NCBI RefSeq assembly: GCF_030263895.1
Contig: NZ_CP127161.1
Span: 248,001-312,000, forward strand
Length of the DNA stretch: 64,000 nt
DNA from: Proteiniborus sp. MB09-C3
Lineage (GTDB): Bacteria; Bacillota; Clostridia; Tissierellales; Proteiniboraceae
Reading direction: 5' to 3'
In this document: positions 34,934-44,995 of the stretch, piece after piece
How positions within the stretch are numbered: position 1 is the stretch's first letter
How the letters are laid out: each line of letters opens with the position of its first letter
Program-made: the position numbers and the translations under genes
The notes under the pieces: model-generated
Databases searched by the model: none
Told to the model about the DNA's origin: nothing
Seen by the model: the letters and a program-made list of their open reading frames with translations, nothing else

Positions 34934-35521
34934 CTATATTCTGTCAAATAAAAAGGATTTAATTACTGCAAAATATTCTCTTATATATGACTGCAATATA
35001 GTCGTTGGTGGTATTTCTGCAGGTAATCCATATGGAATTGCTCCTAGTCTCTTTGCTAACATTTTTGATCTGAAAATGTGAAATTTATTCGTAGCTATCA
35101 AGATTTTTATGTTATCCTTGTCCTCCATCTCTCTTATCTTTTCTAAGCTTAGCTTTAGATTTTCAAATGTATTAGTAGATTTATCTTCTACTATTACTCT
35201 GTTTTTTTCAATTCCATTATCTACTAAATACTTCTCCATAGCATATGCTTCTGGAATATCTTCATTTGCACCTTGACCACCAGATACTATTACTTTCACA
35301 TCTTTATTTTCATCTAAGTACTTCTTTGCAGCCTTAAGTCTTTCTAGTAAAGATGGAGAAGGTGTACTTCCGTAAAGTCTAGCTCCTAATACAATTACAT
35401 AGTCAACCTTTTCTGATGTAACCTTACTTCCCTCTATAATAATCAAGCCTTCAATTACAATAAAGGAAATCAAAACTGTCACTGTCAAAATAATCATTAG
35501 TTTAAGCATTTTTTTCTTCAT
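34934..35521 (-). CDS. YdcF/SanA-like (DUF218) membrane protein
   Basis: A 195-residue protein with one N-terminal membrane helix (6-30) and an outside DUF218 domain: DYVIVLGARLYGSTPSPSLLERL, VIVSGGQGANEDIPEA, STNTFENL and FHIFRSKMLA. The family is linked to envelope and vancomycin-tolerance phenotypes (SanA) but the reaction is not known. Monocistronic. Confidence 0.85.
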   Translation of the reverse strand: MKKKMLKLMIILTVTVLISFIVIEGLIIIEGSKVTSEKVDYVIVLGARLYGSTPSPSLLERLKAAKKYLDENKDVKVIVSGGQGANEDIPEAYAMEKYLVDNGIEKNRVIVEDKSTNTFENLKLSLEKIREMEDKDNIKILIATNKFHIFRSKMLAKRLGAIPYGLPAEIPPTTILQSYIREYFAVIKSFLFDRI

Positions 35522-35778
35522 AATTTTATCCTGCCTTATGGTCTAAATATATTTACTTATGCACTGACTAACTTCAATACATAGTTCACAATCCCTTTAA
35601 AATTATTTAATTATTATTATAGCATTAAATATCACTTACTAAAAGTTATTGTATGTATTGCTTTGGATGGGGTTCTCCAGCAGTTTAGTTACTAATCGTA
35701 GTATTTAGCCTATTTTTCATACTTATAGTTGTTTATAGTGCCATATTTATATATTATATTAGTAAAAGGGGTGGACCT

Positions 35779-36237
35779 ATGGATGAAATTGATGTGAAAA
35801 TTTTAGAACTATTAGAAACCAACGGTAGAATTTCTCATGAAGAAATAAGCAAGCAGCTGAATATGTCAAGACCAGCAATACGTCAAAGAATATTGAAATT
35901 AGAGGAAACGGGTGTAATTAAAGGTTACAATACTACAATTGATTGGAGTAAAGTCGGTCAAGGTATTAGAGCTATTATATTGATAAAGGTTAAAACAGGA
36001 GATTTCAACAAGCTAATGGAACAGATTATACATTTAAACGTTGATGGACTTACAATAGAAAAATGTTATAGAATCACTGGACAATGGTGTATAATGCTTC
36101 AGATGAGAGCTAGCATTACAGATCAAATAACACAACTCCATGATGAAATGCTGAAAATTGAAGGTATTTTAGAAACCTTCACTATGCTCATATTATCTGA
36201 AACAAATAAATATAAAGGGGATTTACTAAATGAATAA
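35779..36237 (+). CDS. Lrp/AsnC-family transcriptional regulator
   Basis: A 152-residue regulator with N-terminal helix-turn-helix (DVKILELLETNGRISHEEISKQLNMSRPAIRQRI, residues 5-38) and a RAM effector domain. Overlaps the start of the P5C dehydrogenase gene by 8 bp, so the pair are co-translated and the ligand is probably proline, arginine/ornithine or glutamate. Confidence 0.9.
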   Translation: MDEIDVKILELLETNGRISHEEISKQLNMSRPAIRQRILKLEETGVIKGYNTTIDWSKVGQGIRAIILIKVKTGDFNKLMEQIIHLNVDGLTIEKCYRITGQWCIMLQMRASITDQITQLHDEMLKIEGILETFTMLILSETNKYKGDLLNE

Positions 36238-37822
36238 TTGCATACCAAAAGAACATAGCTTTGTGAATGAAAAAATTTTGAATTACCTTCCCAGCAGTAT
36301 AGAAAAAAAAGAATTAGAAGCTGAATTAGTACGAATGAAGGATACAGTTATTGATATACCCGTCATTGTGGGAGGCAAGGAAATCAGGACTGGAAATAAA
36401 GGTTATTGTACTATTCCGCACAATCATAAGAAAGTAATTGGTGAATATCACAAGGCTGGAAAGAATGAAGTAGAAATAGCTATTGAGGAAGCTCTCAAGG
36501 CAAAAGCAAAGTGGGAGAGATTAGACTGGCAATCAAGGGCAGCTATTTTCTTAAAGGCTGCTGAACTAGCATCAGGTCCATGGAGAGCAAGGCTTAATGC
36601 TGCTACTATGCTTGCACAGAGTAAAACCTATAAGCAGGCTGAAATTGATTCTGCTTGTGAGCTAGTTGATTTTTTAAGATACAATGCCGCTTGCCTGCAC
36701 CAGATATACAGCGAACAGCCTATATCTACTGGTACTGTCATCAACAGAGTAGAATATAGACCTCTTGAAGGCTTTATATTTGCAGTATCACCATTTAATT
36801 TTACAGCCATAGGCAGCAATCTAGTAGGAGCTCCTGCTATCGTTGGGAATACAGTGCTTTGGAAGCCTGCTTCTAATGCAGTTTATTCATCATATATGGT
36901 GTATCAGCTATTTAAAGAGGCTGGTTTACCAGATGGTGTTATCAACTTCCTTCCTGGAAATCCAAAGGATATTGGTGATGTTGTGATGGTAAATGAAAGT
37001 CTTGCTGGTGTACATTTTACTGGCTCCACTGAAGTATTTCAAAATATGTGGACTACTATCGGCAATAATATCGCGAACTACAAGACCTTCCCAAGAATTG
37101 TAGGTGAAACTGGTGGTAAAAACTACGTTATAGCTCATCCTTCAGCAGATATAGAAGCTGTTTCACGTGGCCTTCTTGAAGGTGCATTTGAATATCAAGG
37201 ACAGAAATGTTCAGCAGCATCACGTGCATATATTGCTCACAGCATATGGCCTGATGTTAAAGAAAATCTTCTGAAAAAGGTTGAAAATATCAATGTTGGT
37301 GATGTGGATAATTTCACAAACTTTATGGGAGCAGTCATAGATAAAAAGTCATTTGAGAATATAAAAAGCTATATTGAATATGCAAAAAATTCTTCTGAAG
37401 CAGAGATACTATTCGGAGGCAAATGTGATGATTCTATTGGCTACTTTATAGAGCCTACGATAATACTAACTGACAATCCTCACTTCAAGACAATGGAAGA
37501 GGAGATTTTCGGGCCTGTACTCACTATTTTCATATATACGGATGAGGAGTTCCTAGATACACTTAAATTATGCGACAGTACGTCCAAGTATGGATTGACT
37601 GGATCGATCTTTGCTAAGGATAGATATGCTATATCAGAAGCAGAAAGAGAATTGACAAATTCAGCTGGTAACTTCTATATAAATGTTAGACCTACTGGTG
37701 CTGTAGTAGGGCAACAGCCTTTTGGTGGCTCAAGACAATCTGGTACAAATGATAAGGCAGGCTCCAAGTTAAATCTGCTACGCTGGATTAGTCCTAGAGC
37801 TATAAAAGAAAGTCTTTTATAA
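36230..37822 (+). CDS. pruA: L-glutamate gamma-semialdehyde (P5C) dehydrogenase
   Basis: A 530-residue aldehyde dehydrogenase oxidising glutamate semialdehyde (from proline or ornithine) to glutamate with NAD. Catalytic Cys327 lies in GQKCSAASR and the general base Glu293 in VGETGGKN, at the normal 34-residue spacing; PFNFTAIGSNL and the C-terminal PTGAVVGQQPFGGSRQSGTN are specific to this family. No proline dehydrogenase gene is adjacent, so ornithine or arginine breakdown is an equally likely source. Confidence 0.92.
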   Translation: MNNCIPKEHSFVNEKILNYLPSSIEKKELEAELVRMKDTVIDIPVIVGGKEIRTGNKGYCTIPHNHKKVIGEYHKAGKNEVEIAIEEALKAKAKWERLDWQSRAAIFLKAAELASGPWRARLNAATMLAQSKTYKQAEIDSACELVDFLRYNAACLHQIYSEQPISTGTVINRVEYRPLEGFIFAVSPFNFTAIGSNLVGAPAIVGNTVLWKPASNAVYSSYMVYQLFKEAGLPDGVINFLPGNPKDIGDVVMVNESLAGVHFTGSTEVFQNMWTTIGNNIANYKTFPRIVGETGGKNYVIAHPSADIEAVSRGLLEGAFEYQGQKCSAASRAYIAHSIWPDVKENLLKKVENINVGDVDNFTNFMGAVIDKKSFENIKSYIEYAKNSSEAEILFGGKCDDSIGYFIEPTIILTDNPHFKTMEEEIFGPVLTIFIYTDEEFLDTLKLCDSTSKYGLTGSIFAKDRYAISEAERELTNSAGNFYINVRPTGAVVGQQPFGGSRQSGTNDKAGSKLNLLRWISPRAIKESLL

Positions 37823-37877
37823 AACAAATTCATTTAAAAGCAATTTTTATATAGTTTGGTTTTTATCTTAATTTAAA

Positions 37878-37912
37878 ATAGCCTACAGATGATATTTATC
37901 ACCTGTAGGCTA
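37878..37912. terminator. Terminator between pruA and the anti-sigma gene
   Basis: TAGCCTACAGATGATA and TATCACCTGTAGGCTA form an imperfect stem; placed between convergent genes. Confidence 0.65.
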
Positions 37913-37919
37913 CCAAAAA

Positions 37920-39032
37920 CTATTTCAGCTTTAATACTCTGCCAGTAATTACACCATTAACATCTCTCGATAATTGGATAGCAGTTGGTTTTTCTCCGTC
38001 TTCTTCGAATATACTTACAATTTTAGATACTTCTGTCTCCTCTTTTTCGAATAGCTCCTCTATGTTGACAGAAATATTGTAATCTTCATATTCATAGCAT
38101 GCTAAGCCATTTTCATCATAAATAACTTCTTTTATAGATTCAGGTATGATGACACCATCTTCAAATTCTTTTTCCCAGTCAATTTCTGGCTCTTTGCTAT
38201 CTGTAGAATCTGATTCTGGTTCTCCTAGCAATTCCTTCAAATACTTTTCTGCTTTCTCATGATCAGCTTTTGTTATATCTAGGGGCAAGTTAAAAAGAGC
38301 ATTAGCTCCATTATAGTCGGTATTAGGGCTAACTTCGCCAGTTTCTTCATCATAATTAAAAGCATTTATATCATAGAAATCACTGGTGCTTATGCAGAGA
38401 TAAAGTCCTCTATCAGCAAACATTTCAACTCCATCACATTCAATTAATCTGTACATAACTCCATCAATTACAGATTCAACATATCCTCCATTCATAGAAG
38501 CTATGTTAACTAACCATGGCTTTTGTCCCTTTACTAAAGGAGAGATAAAAAATCTAACCTGCCCATATTCTTCATCTTGAATCTCTGGCATATTACTGCC
38601 ATCTTCCTTAACTATTGAAACTACGGCATAAGTTCTATCTGGATGTATTTCCTGTGCAGAGCTTTCAAAATCACTTAAGCCTTCGCCTGACACAATTCCA
38701 AGTAGAGTAAAATTATATCCACCTGAAACAACTGATTCATTTAGCTCAATTGCTCTTTTATCTTCAAATGCATTAGCAAGTCCTTCATCTCCAAAATGCT
38801 CTGCAACCTGTTTTGGTTGGAGAAAATTCCAAGCAGCAAGTGCTGTTATTGACATTATCAAAGTAAGTGTAGCTGCAATCAATGCAACTGACATTCTATT
38901 TTTGCGAACTGGCCTCATAATATTATCCTCCTTAAATTTGCTTATAATTTTTTGGTTCAAATCTTTACTAGGTTCAACTGATGGAGAAAGGGCCTGCTTT
39001 AGCAATTGATCCATTTGATCAAAATTTTTCAT
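37920..39032 (-). CDS. Membrane anti-sigma factor, DUF4179-like
   Basis: A 370-residue protein with a cytosolic N-terminus (about 1-47), one membrane helix (48-68, ALIAATLTLIMSITALAAW) and a large outside domain, the arrangement of DUF4179 anti-sigma factors. It overlaps the sigma gene by 14 bp and presumably holds it inactive until an envelope signal arrives. Confidence 0.82.
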   Translation of the reverse strand: MKNFDQMDQLLKQALSPSVEPSKDLNQKIISKFKEDNIMRPVRKNRMSVALIAATLTLIMSITALAAWNFLQPKQVAEHFGDEGLANAFEDKRAIELNESVVSGGYNFTLLGIVSGEGLSDFESSAQEIHPDRTYAVVSIVKEDGSNMPEIQDEEYGQVRFFISPLVKGQKPWLVNIASMNGGYVESVIDGVMYRLIECDGVEMFADRGLYLCISTSDFYDINAFNYDEETGEVSPNTDYNGANALFNLPLDITKADHEKAEKYLKELLGEPESDSTDSKEPEIDWEKEFEDGVIIPESIKEVIYDENGLACYEYEDYNISVNIEELFEKEETEVSKIVSIFEEDGEKPTAIQLSRDVNGVITGRVLKLK

Positions 39033-39552
39033 ATCTATTCTCCTCCAAAATATTTTTTAAAACTTTCCGCGCCTTATAAAGTCTACTTTTCACAGTTCCC
39101 AGTGGAATCTTCAATGCCGATGCTATTTCCTCATTAGTCATTCCTGCAGTATAGTACATGTACAAAGGTATTCTCAACTTATCATTTAAGGTATCCGCTG
39201 CTGTCTGTATCGTAGCGCAAAGTTCATTTGATATAACAACATCCTCTGGAGTCAATTCGTCTTTGAATATGTAATCATTATTTACTTCTTCATTAATTTC
39301 CTCTATTGGCGCTATTTTTTGACGCCAAGCGTATTTACGGCATTTGTTTTTCCATATTCCTATTGCAATGGAAATGAGAAAACCTTTAGGATTATTGTCC
39401 TTATCTATTTTATGACATAGCTCCATTGCCTTCAGAAATGTATCTTGATATAAGTCATTTGTATCAGCTTCATTTTTTGCAAGCTTGTAACAAAATCCAT
39501 ATACGGCTTTACCATGTAACTCCACAAGCTCGCTTAAATCTGTAATGTTCAA
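39019..39552 (-). CDS. ECF-type RNA polymerase sigma factor
   Basis: A 177-residue sigma factor with region 2 (YQDTFLKAMELCHKI) and region 4 (AGMTNEEIASALKIPLGTVKSRLYKARK). TTG start with AAAGGAGAGG upstream. Pairs with the membrane anti-sigma gene that overlaps its end. Confidence 0.9.
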   Translation of the reverse strand: MNITDLSELVELHGKAVYGFCYKLAKNEADTNDLYQDTFLKAMELCHKIDKDNNPKGFLISIAIGIWKNKCRKYAWRQKIAPIEEINEEVNNDYIFKDELTPEDVVISNELCATIQTAADTLNDKLRIPLYMYYTAGMTNEEIASALKIPLGTVKSRLYKARKVLKNILEENRYEKF

Positions 39553-39610
39553 ACAACCTCTCCTTTCAGCATAATTAGAACCTCCCTTCTTAACAGCCCT
39601 TACTTATATA

Positions 39611-39635
39611 TTGTCATGGGATTATAAAAGGTTCA
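39611..39635 (-). promoter_or_regulatory. Candidate autoregulatory ECF promoter
   Basis: On the minus strand TGAACCTTTT (from 39635) with the AAC core of ECF -35 elements, followed by ATGACAATA about 12 bp later. The position 60-80 bp before the sigma ATG fits autoregulation. Low-certainty match. Confidence 0.45.
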
Positions 39636-39867
39636 TTTTTATAGTCAAAATAAATAAATTAGGATTCTCTATACTTGAAAATGGACATAAATTTAATCTC
39701 TAATCATATACCCATCTATTTTCTTCAATTTCACTCTTTGCATTCTTTTAAAATAACATCTATTATTATATAATACATATTGATATAGCTAATACAATAT
39801 TGAATAAAAGCAGGATTATATAAACAGTATTTTTATTAATTCAGAGTAGCTGTGAATAGTAACAATA

Positions 39868-39913
39868 AAAAATCCTATTGAATTTATATATCTATGTATT
39901 AAATCAATAGGAC
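39868..39913 (-). terminator. Terminator of the second molybdenum hydroxylase operon
   Basis: AATCCTATTGAATTTA pairs with TAAATCAATAGGA, with TTTTTTATT following on the minus strand. It is about 160 bp after the FeS gene stop; otherwise 39640-40070 holds nothing recognisable. Confidence 0.65.
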
Positions 39914-40070
39914 TTCTTTACCTTATACAACATTTTATGACCTCAAAGTATCACTCTAATATTGATCTCTATATATTATTGTCTAAAACCAATGATCATC
40001 AACTTAATTCCTTCATTAACATTCTCCAGTAATGCTAAATTTTAGAATATATCTTTATCAATTGCTTTAT

Positions 40071-40538
40071 TTAATCAGCATTTAATATTGATTTAACTGC
40101 TTCTTTTATTTCCTGGTAACTAGTGCATCTACAGAGATTTGACTGAAGCCATTCCTCTGTGAGATATTCATCTGCATTTGGATGAATATGGGCCAAAGAA
40201 TGACATACCATTAAAAAACCAGAGGTGCAAAATCCGCATTGAAACCCCCACTTTTCTACAAATGCTCTTTGAATGGGTGCATTTTTTAAACCTTCTATAG
40301 TTGTTATTTTATGTCCAATCATTTCAACAGTAAGTACAAGACAAGATTTCATTGGCCATCCATCTACAATAACTGTACAAGCTCCACAATCTCCATTCTC
40401 GCATCCGGGTTTTGTCCCAGTAAGATTCAATTCATTTCTTAATGTATATAGCAATGTGTCTGAAGGATCTACAACAACCTTTCTTTTTTCATCATTTACA
40501 TCAAGTTCAATAATACTTGTGTCTAATATCTTTATCAT
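40071..40538 (-). CDS. Xanthine dehydrogenase-family 2Fe-2S subunit (locus 2)
   Basis: A 155-residue two-cluster iron-sulphur subunit: GCENGDCGACTVIVDG...SC and QCGFCTSGFLM...SNLCRCTSY. Third gene of an operon in the order Mo, FAD, FeS, different from locus 1 (FAD, FeS, Mo), so the two loci are separate acquisitions or old paralogues. Confidence 0.9.
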   Translation of the reverse strand: MIKILDTSIIELDVNDEKRKVVVDPSDTLLYTLRNELNLTGTKPGCENGDCGACTVIVDGWPMKSCLVLTVEMIGHKITTIEGLKNAPIQRAFVEKWGFQCGFCTSGFLMVCHSLAHIHPNADEYLTEEWLQSNLCRCTSYQEIKEAVKSILNAD

Positions 40539-40539
40539 A

Positions 40540-41373
40540 TTACACCTTCTCTAGCATTTTTATGGTATTCTTAAGAGTCTTTTCAAGTACAAATTTTCTA
40601 TAATTTGATGAACCTTCTATATCACTAAGTATACTATCTGACAAGCTTCCAATTATCTTACTTATTTTTTCCTTATTATTTAGAGTATTGTCATTTATAT
40701 AGCTTTCAATTTCTAGTGATCTAAATGGAAATCTGCATAGTCCACTGAAAGCTACTCTAATTTGATTATCCTTTTTAATTGCAGCAACTGTTAATAATGG
40801 ATATGCTATTTTTTCATTTTTTGTTTTTTTTACATGAATATAAGGTAGTGAGCAATATTCGCTATCTACTATAATACATGCTAAAATTTCGCCTGGCTCT
40901 AGCACAAGCTTTTCATTAAATATTTGATTAAAGGGAACTTCTCGTTTGCCATTTCTACCAAAGACTACTGCTGTGCTATCACAGAGCAACAAGGGTAGTG
41001 ATGTTTCACGGTAAATTATAGTTCCACATAGGTTTCCACCTATTGTTAGCTTACACTGAACAGTATGATCTGCTATTCTAGCTGAAGTCTGACCTAGCAA
41101 TGGAAAAAGCTTCGATTCTGTTATCTGGCTAAGTGTCACTGCTGAACCTATCTCTAGTCTATTATCTCTAACTTCTATATTACAGCATTCAGTAATCCCT
41201 TTTACATCTATAACAGCCCCCATATGTATATTGTTTGCTCTCGCCATGGTGATGATTTCTGTTCCGCCACCATAATAAACCGGAACTTTACCTTGAAGGC
41301 TAAGGTCATTAAATAAATCAAAGGCTTCTTCTAATGTTTCTGGCTTATAATATTCAAATTTAAAAGGTATCAT
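40540..41373 (-). CDS. Xanthine dehydrogenase-family FAD subunit (locus 2)
   Basis: A 277-residue FAD subunit with the phosphate loop VYYGGGTEII and the cofactor segment CKLTIGGNLCGTI. Overlaps the Mo gene by 4 bp (ATGA) and is followed by the FeS gene one base later. Confidence 0.9.
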   Translation of the reverse strand: MIPFKFEYYKPETLEEAFDLFNDLSLQGKVPVYYGGGTEIITMARANNIHMGAVIDVKGITECCNIEVRDNRLEIGSAVTLSQITESKLFPLLGQTSARIADHTVQCKLTIGGNLCGTIIYRETSLPLLLCDSTAVVFGRNGKREVPFNQIFNEKLVLEPGEILACIIVDSEYCSLPYIHVKKTKNEKIAYPLLTVAAIKKDNQIRVAFSGLCRFPFRSLEIESYINDNTLNNKEKISKIIGSLSDSILSDIEGSSNYRKFVLEKTLKNTIKMLEKV

Positions 41374-43697
41374 CTATTACCTCCTTGTTTCTTCTTCCAA
41401 ATATACTCCGGTGTAATTGGAATTTGGTCAACATCTATCTCAGCTGCTAAAGCTATGGCATTTCCCAATGCTCCAGGGATCCCGATAATACCGTGCTCTG
41501 CAATTCCTCTTGCTCCATATGGAGCAGATATATCAGGAGTTTCAACAAAATCAACTAAGTATTCGGGGTTTTCTCCGTACCTCATTAGCTTATATGTTCT
41601 AAAGCTTGTAGTCAGAATTGTTCCATCTATCCCATACAAAAATTCCTCCCTGCTTCCAAGCCCTAAACCCATATTCATACCACCCATTATGAGTCCTTTA
41701 GCAGCCAATGGATTAAGAACTCTACCTGCATCTATGACAGTCGCTGCTTTAATTAACCTATATGTATAATCCGCCTTGTCAAATTCAAGCTCAACTGCCT
41801 GTGCTCCCAATGCCCATGATGGACCTGCCTTGCCCTCTCCTGTTTCTGGATCAAGATGAGTAAGACGACTCATGATAAAGCTTCCTCTACCTAGTATCTG
41901 ACCTTCAATTGAATTGCCATTTTGGTATTGATATCCATTAACTATATCTTTAAAGGCTATAAATATTGTAGGGTCTTGCTTTAAAAACACACGCATATTT
42001 TCTACTTCTAAATCCTCTGGTGTGCATCTAAGCACCATGGCTGCAACACTTTTAAGCTGCCCTATTAGGTCCTCAGCAGCTCTTAAGGTCGCTTTGCCTG
42101 CCATATACGTACTCATACTCGCCACTGTTTTCCAATGTTTAGGGCTTGATTGAGTATTTACATTCATAACGACATTAATCTTATCAACATCCATCTTCAT
42201 TTTTTCTGCAAGAATTTGAGCTAAAGTTGTCTTTGTGCCTGGTCCTATTTCAACTACTCCACAATTTAGGTTTATACTTCCGTCATAATTGAAGCTAAGA
42301 AAAACTCCTGAGGAAGCATCAGTAGGAGAGTTGGATGTTTTCCAAAAGCAACTAATACCTTTTGTCCTTACTTTTCCATTATCCAAATCAATTTTTATGC
42401 CCTCATCCCAATTAATTAATTGTTTAAGCTTTTCTATACATAAAGCAAGATTACCTGTATTATTTTTTGTAATCTTTACCTGCGTAGGGGAATGGTCTTC
42501 CTCAAAAATAGCATTCCTTAGCCTTAATTCTAAAGGATCGATGCCTAGCTTTAAAGCTAGTTTATCCATCATTCTTTCTATACAAAATGCATGACTTGCA
42601 TGACTAAATCCTCTAAATGAAGTTGCATAGACATGATTTGTATATACACTTTTTGAATCACAAGATAAATTTTCTATATTATAAGGTCCTGAACAATCTA
42701 CAGCAATAGCTTTTGCCAAACGTGGTGAAATGTCAGAATAAGCTCCTCCATCGACTATAAAAACCATTTCAGCAGCCTTTATTTTCCCGCTGCTATCCGC
42801 ACCAATCTTAATCCTTGCCTCTAATCCCATCTTACAGGGCGAAGAAGAAATATCATCTTCACGGCTATTTGCAATCTTTACAGGTCTTCCGCCAACTGAT
42901 CTCGAAGCTAAATATGCTATTAGCTCTAGCTGTACTGCTGCTTTGCCCCCAAAGGCTCCCCCAACAAGAGGTGTATGTACAATAATTTTTCCTTCATCTA
43001 ATTTAAAATGCTTGCTAATATATTCTTTTACTGAAAAAGGAGCCTGTGTAGATGTACTTATTAGGACTGTACCGTCATTCAATATTTCAGACCTTACATT
43101 TCTTACCTCCATTGCAGCATGATCTGCCTGAGGTATTGTGAAATTACCTTCGACAATTACCTCGCTTTCTGACCATCCTCTATTCATATCCCCTTTTCTG
43201 ATTTTCACAATATCATATATGTTTGTATTGGCTTGGGGGTACACATAGGGTAACTCACGAGTATAGTTCATTAAATATTCATGTATCAAAGGAGCATCTT
43301 CTTTAATAGCTTCACTGACAGAATTAACTACAGGAAGTGGTTCATATTCAATTTCTATCATACTTGCGGCATGTTGTGCTGTTTGTTCACTATCGGCTAC
43401 TACTACTGCCACTGGTTCTCCATAATATCTCACCTTGTCTTTTGCTATAGGAGGTCTATCATTTATAATAGTTCCAAATAATATATCAAAATCATTGCCA
43501 GTTATTATTGATTTTACACCAGGTTCTCTTAATGCCTTAGACGTATCAATGGATATGATTTTAGCATGAGCATATATACTAGTCAGCATCTTTGCATGCA
43601 ATACATTCTTTACGACTTCATCAACATTGTACTTTGCCGAGCCATTTACTTTGTCCCAAGCCTCTTTTTTTAGAATGCTTTTCCCTAATATTGTCAT
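41370..43697 (-). CDS. Xanthine dehydrogenase-family molybdenum subunit (locus 2)
   Basis: A 775-residue molybdopterin-binding subunit; motifs GGAFGGKAAVQ, FRGFSHASHAFCIE, and PYGARGIAEHGIIG with the likely catalytic Glu. The active-site neighbourhood (GIAEH rather than SIGEV, FRGFSHAS rather than RGYGVTQ) differs from the locus 1 subunit, so a different heterocycle is likely. No permease or regulator lies next to it. Confidence 0.88.
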   Translation of the reverse strand: MTILGKSILKKEAWDKVNGSAKYNVDEVVKNVLHAKMLTSIYAHAKIISIDTSKALREPGVKSIITGNDFDILFGTIINDRPPIAKDKVRYYGEPVAVVVADSEQTAQHAASMIEIEYEPLPVVNSVSEAIKEDAPLIHEYLMNYTRELPYVYPQANTNIYDIVKIRKGDMNRGWSESEVIVEGNFTIPQADHAAMEVRNVRSEILNDGTVLISTSTQAPFSVKEYISKHFKLDEGKIIVHTPLVGGAFGGKAAVQLELIAYLASRSVGGRPVKIANSREDDISSSPCKMGLEARIKIGADSSGKIKAAEMVFIVDGGAYSDISPRLAKAIAVDCSGPYNIENLSCDSKSVYTNHVYATSFRGFSHASHAFCIERMMDKLALKLGIDPLELRLRNAIFEEDHSPTQVKITKNNTGNLALCIEKLKQLINWDEGIKIDLDNGKVRTKGISCFWKTSNSPTDASSGVFLSFNYDGSINLNCGVVEIGPGTKTTLAQILAEKMKMDVDKINVVMNVNTQSSPKHWKTVASMSTYMAGKATLRAAEDLIGQLKSVAAMVLRCTPEDLEVENMRVFLKQDPTIFIAFKDIVNGYQYQNGNSIEGQILGRGSFIMSRLTHLDPETGEGKAGPSWALGAQAVELEFDKADYTYRLIKAATVIDAGRVLNPLAAKGLIMGGMNMGLGLGSREEFLYGIDGTILTTSFRTYKLMRYGENPEYLVDFVETPDISAPYGARGIAEHGIIGIPGALGNAIALAAEIDVDQIPITPEYIWKKKQGGNR

Positions 43698-44000
43698 AAC
43701 TATTTCCTCCTTTTTATCCTATGAATTGTAGTCATACTGCAATTAATTATTTACTATATTTCCCAAAGCGCCAAATAATATGTAAGATAGCAGTATTTGG
43801 TTTATAAGTCTAATTTTTTTAACTCCCTTCTCTAAATATATATGTACTTATCAATAATTCGTTAGACATGGATAAAAGCTTAATTTCACCTCTAATACCT
43901 ATAATTCAAATTACATTTTATTATGATATAGAATCCTAAGAGTTCTTAGAAAGCTGTAAAGCGATCAATAAAAAGTACTAAAATAAAGGCTTTCAAAAAT

Positions 44001-44042
44001 AGAAAAGCTCTTCCTGATATCTAAATCAGAAAAAGCTTTTCT
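44001..44042. terminator. Imperfect hairpin in a 549-bp gene-free stretch
   Basis: AGAAAAGCTCTTCCTGAT with ATCAGAAAAAGCTTTTCT, flanked by T-rich sequence; probably the terminator of the methyltransferase gene at 44247 or a decayed element. The rest of 43698-44246 shows no gene. Confidence 0.45.
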
Positions 44043-44246
44043 AGTATACGAGCTTATTTTATTTTCAGTTAAGCAGTGAAAGGCATTCCCCTCTTATTTT
44101 ACTGTTCATAGTTATCTTTCACCAAGAATATTAATGATTTTTATAACAATAGCAGCCCACAAACCCTTTACTTTCTAATAAACATGACATGTCACCTGTC
44201 TCAAGCTTTCTTATCCCCATACCCTATATAGTTCAAAGCTCAGATT

Positions 44247-44855
44247 CTAAAATATCAGCAGATATCTTGGCACTCTTCTTTTATATACCTCATACTCATT
44301 ACCAAACATAGAAAATAGGTGCTTTTCCTCTTGCAGTATTAATAAATGAAAAGCAAATATATTAACAATCAATACAGATAATGTAAGAATATTAGGATAA
44401 GTAGCAAATAGACCGATAAACATCAAGTCAAAGCCTACAAAAGCAGGGTTTCTACTGAATTTATAGATACCACCAGTTACAAGAGATGTCTTTGTGTTTT
44501 TATCTATACCTACTCTCCAAGAGTTTTTCATAAAAATTGTTGCCAAAATAAATATACCCACCCCTAAAGCTGTTATAATTATACCTATGTATGTCGAGTA
44601 GGTATTAATGAATAGAAAACCAACAATAGAAGATATTTGAGTATGAAATATGATTTCAGATATCCAGATCAGCAGCCATAATGAACTTGATATTCTAACA
44701 AACATTTCTGTACTATAAATTGAAAAATCCTTATTCCCTTTTGCTAATACACTAGCATTAATTTTGTCATTTTTCTTTAATAATACCAATTTTATAATAT
44801 ATCCAGCACCAAAAATAATTAATAATACCAAAGAAATGATATCAGTTGTATGCAT
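44247..44855 (-). CDS. ICMT-like membrane methyltransferase
   Basis: A 202-residue membrane protein with five or six hydrophobic segments and the isoprenylcysteine carboxyl methyltransferase-family end: GGIYKFSRNPAFVGFDL (SAM-binding loop) and EEKHLFSMFGNEYEVYKRRVPRYL. Bacterial members methylate small molecules or lipids; the substrate is unknown. Confidence 0.82.
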   Translation of the reverse strand: MHTTDIISLVLLIIFGAGYIIKLVLLKKNDKINASVLAKGNKDFSIYSTEMFVRISSSLWLLIWISEIIFHTQISSIVGFLFINTYSTYIGIIITALGVGIFILATIFMKNSWRVGIDKNTKTSLVTGGIYKFSRNPAFVGFDLMFIGLFATYPNILTLSVLIVNIFAFHLLILQEEKHLFSMFGNEYEVYKRRVPRYLLIF

Positions 44856-44995
44856 ATTGCCCCTCCTAGTTTACATGATCATATGAACAATCATTCATGC
44901 ATAATGATACCTTATATATTTAAAATAATCAAGAAAAACTTGCTAGAAAATTTGGAATCCAGCTATTGGGAACACATTGTAAATTAACTTTAATG

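Noticed and set aside
34824-35081. 85-codon plus-strand frame beginning in MITE copy 2
   Set aside because: It starts inside the repeat and runs antisense to the ydcF-like gene without a ribosome binding site.
44133-44222. Small reading frame MGIRKLETGDMSCLL... on the minus strand
   Set aside because: 29 codons, no ribosome binding site and no recognisable homology; treated as chance.
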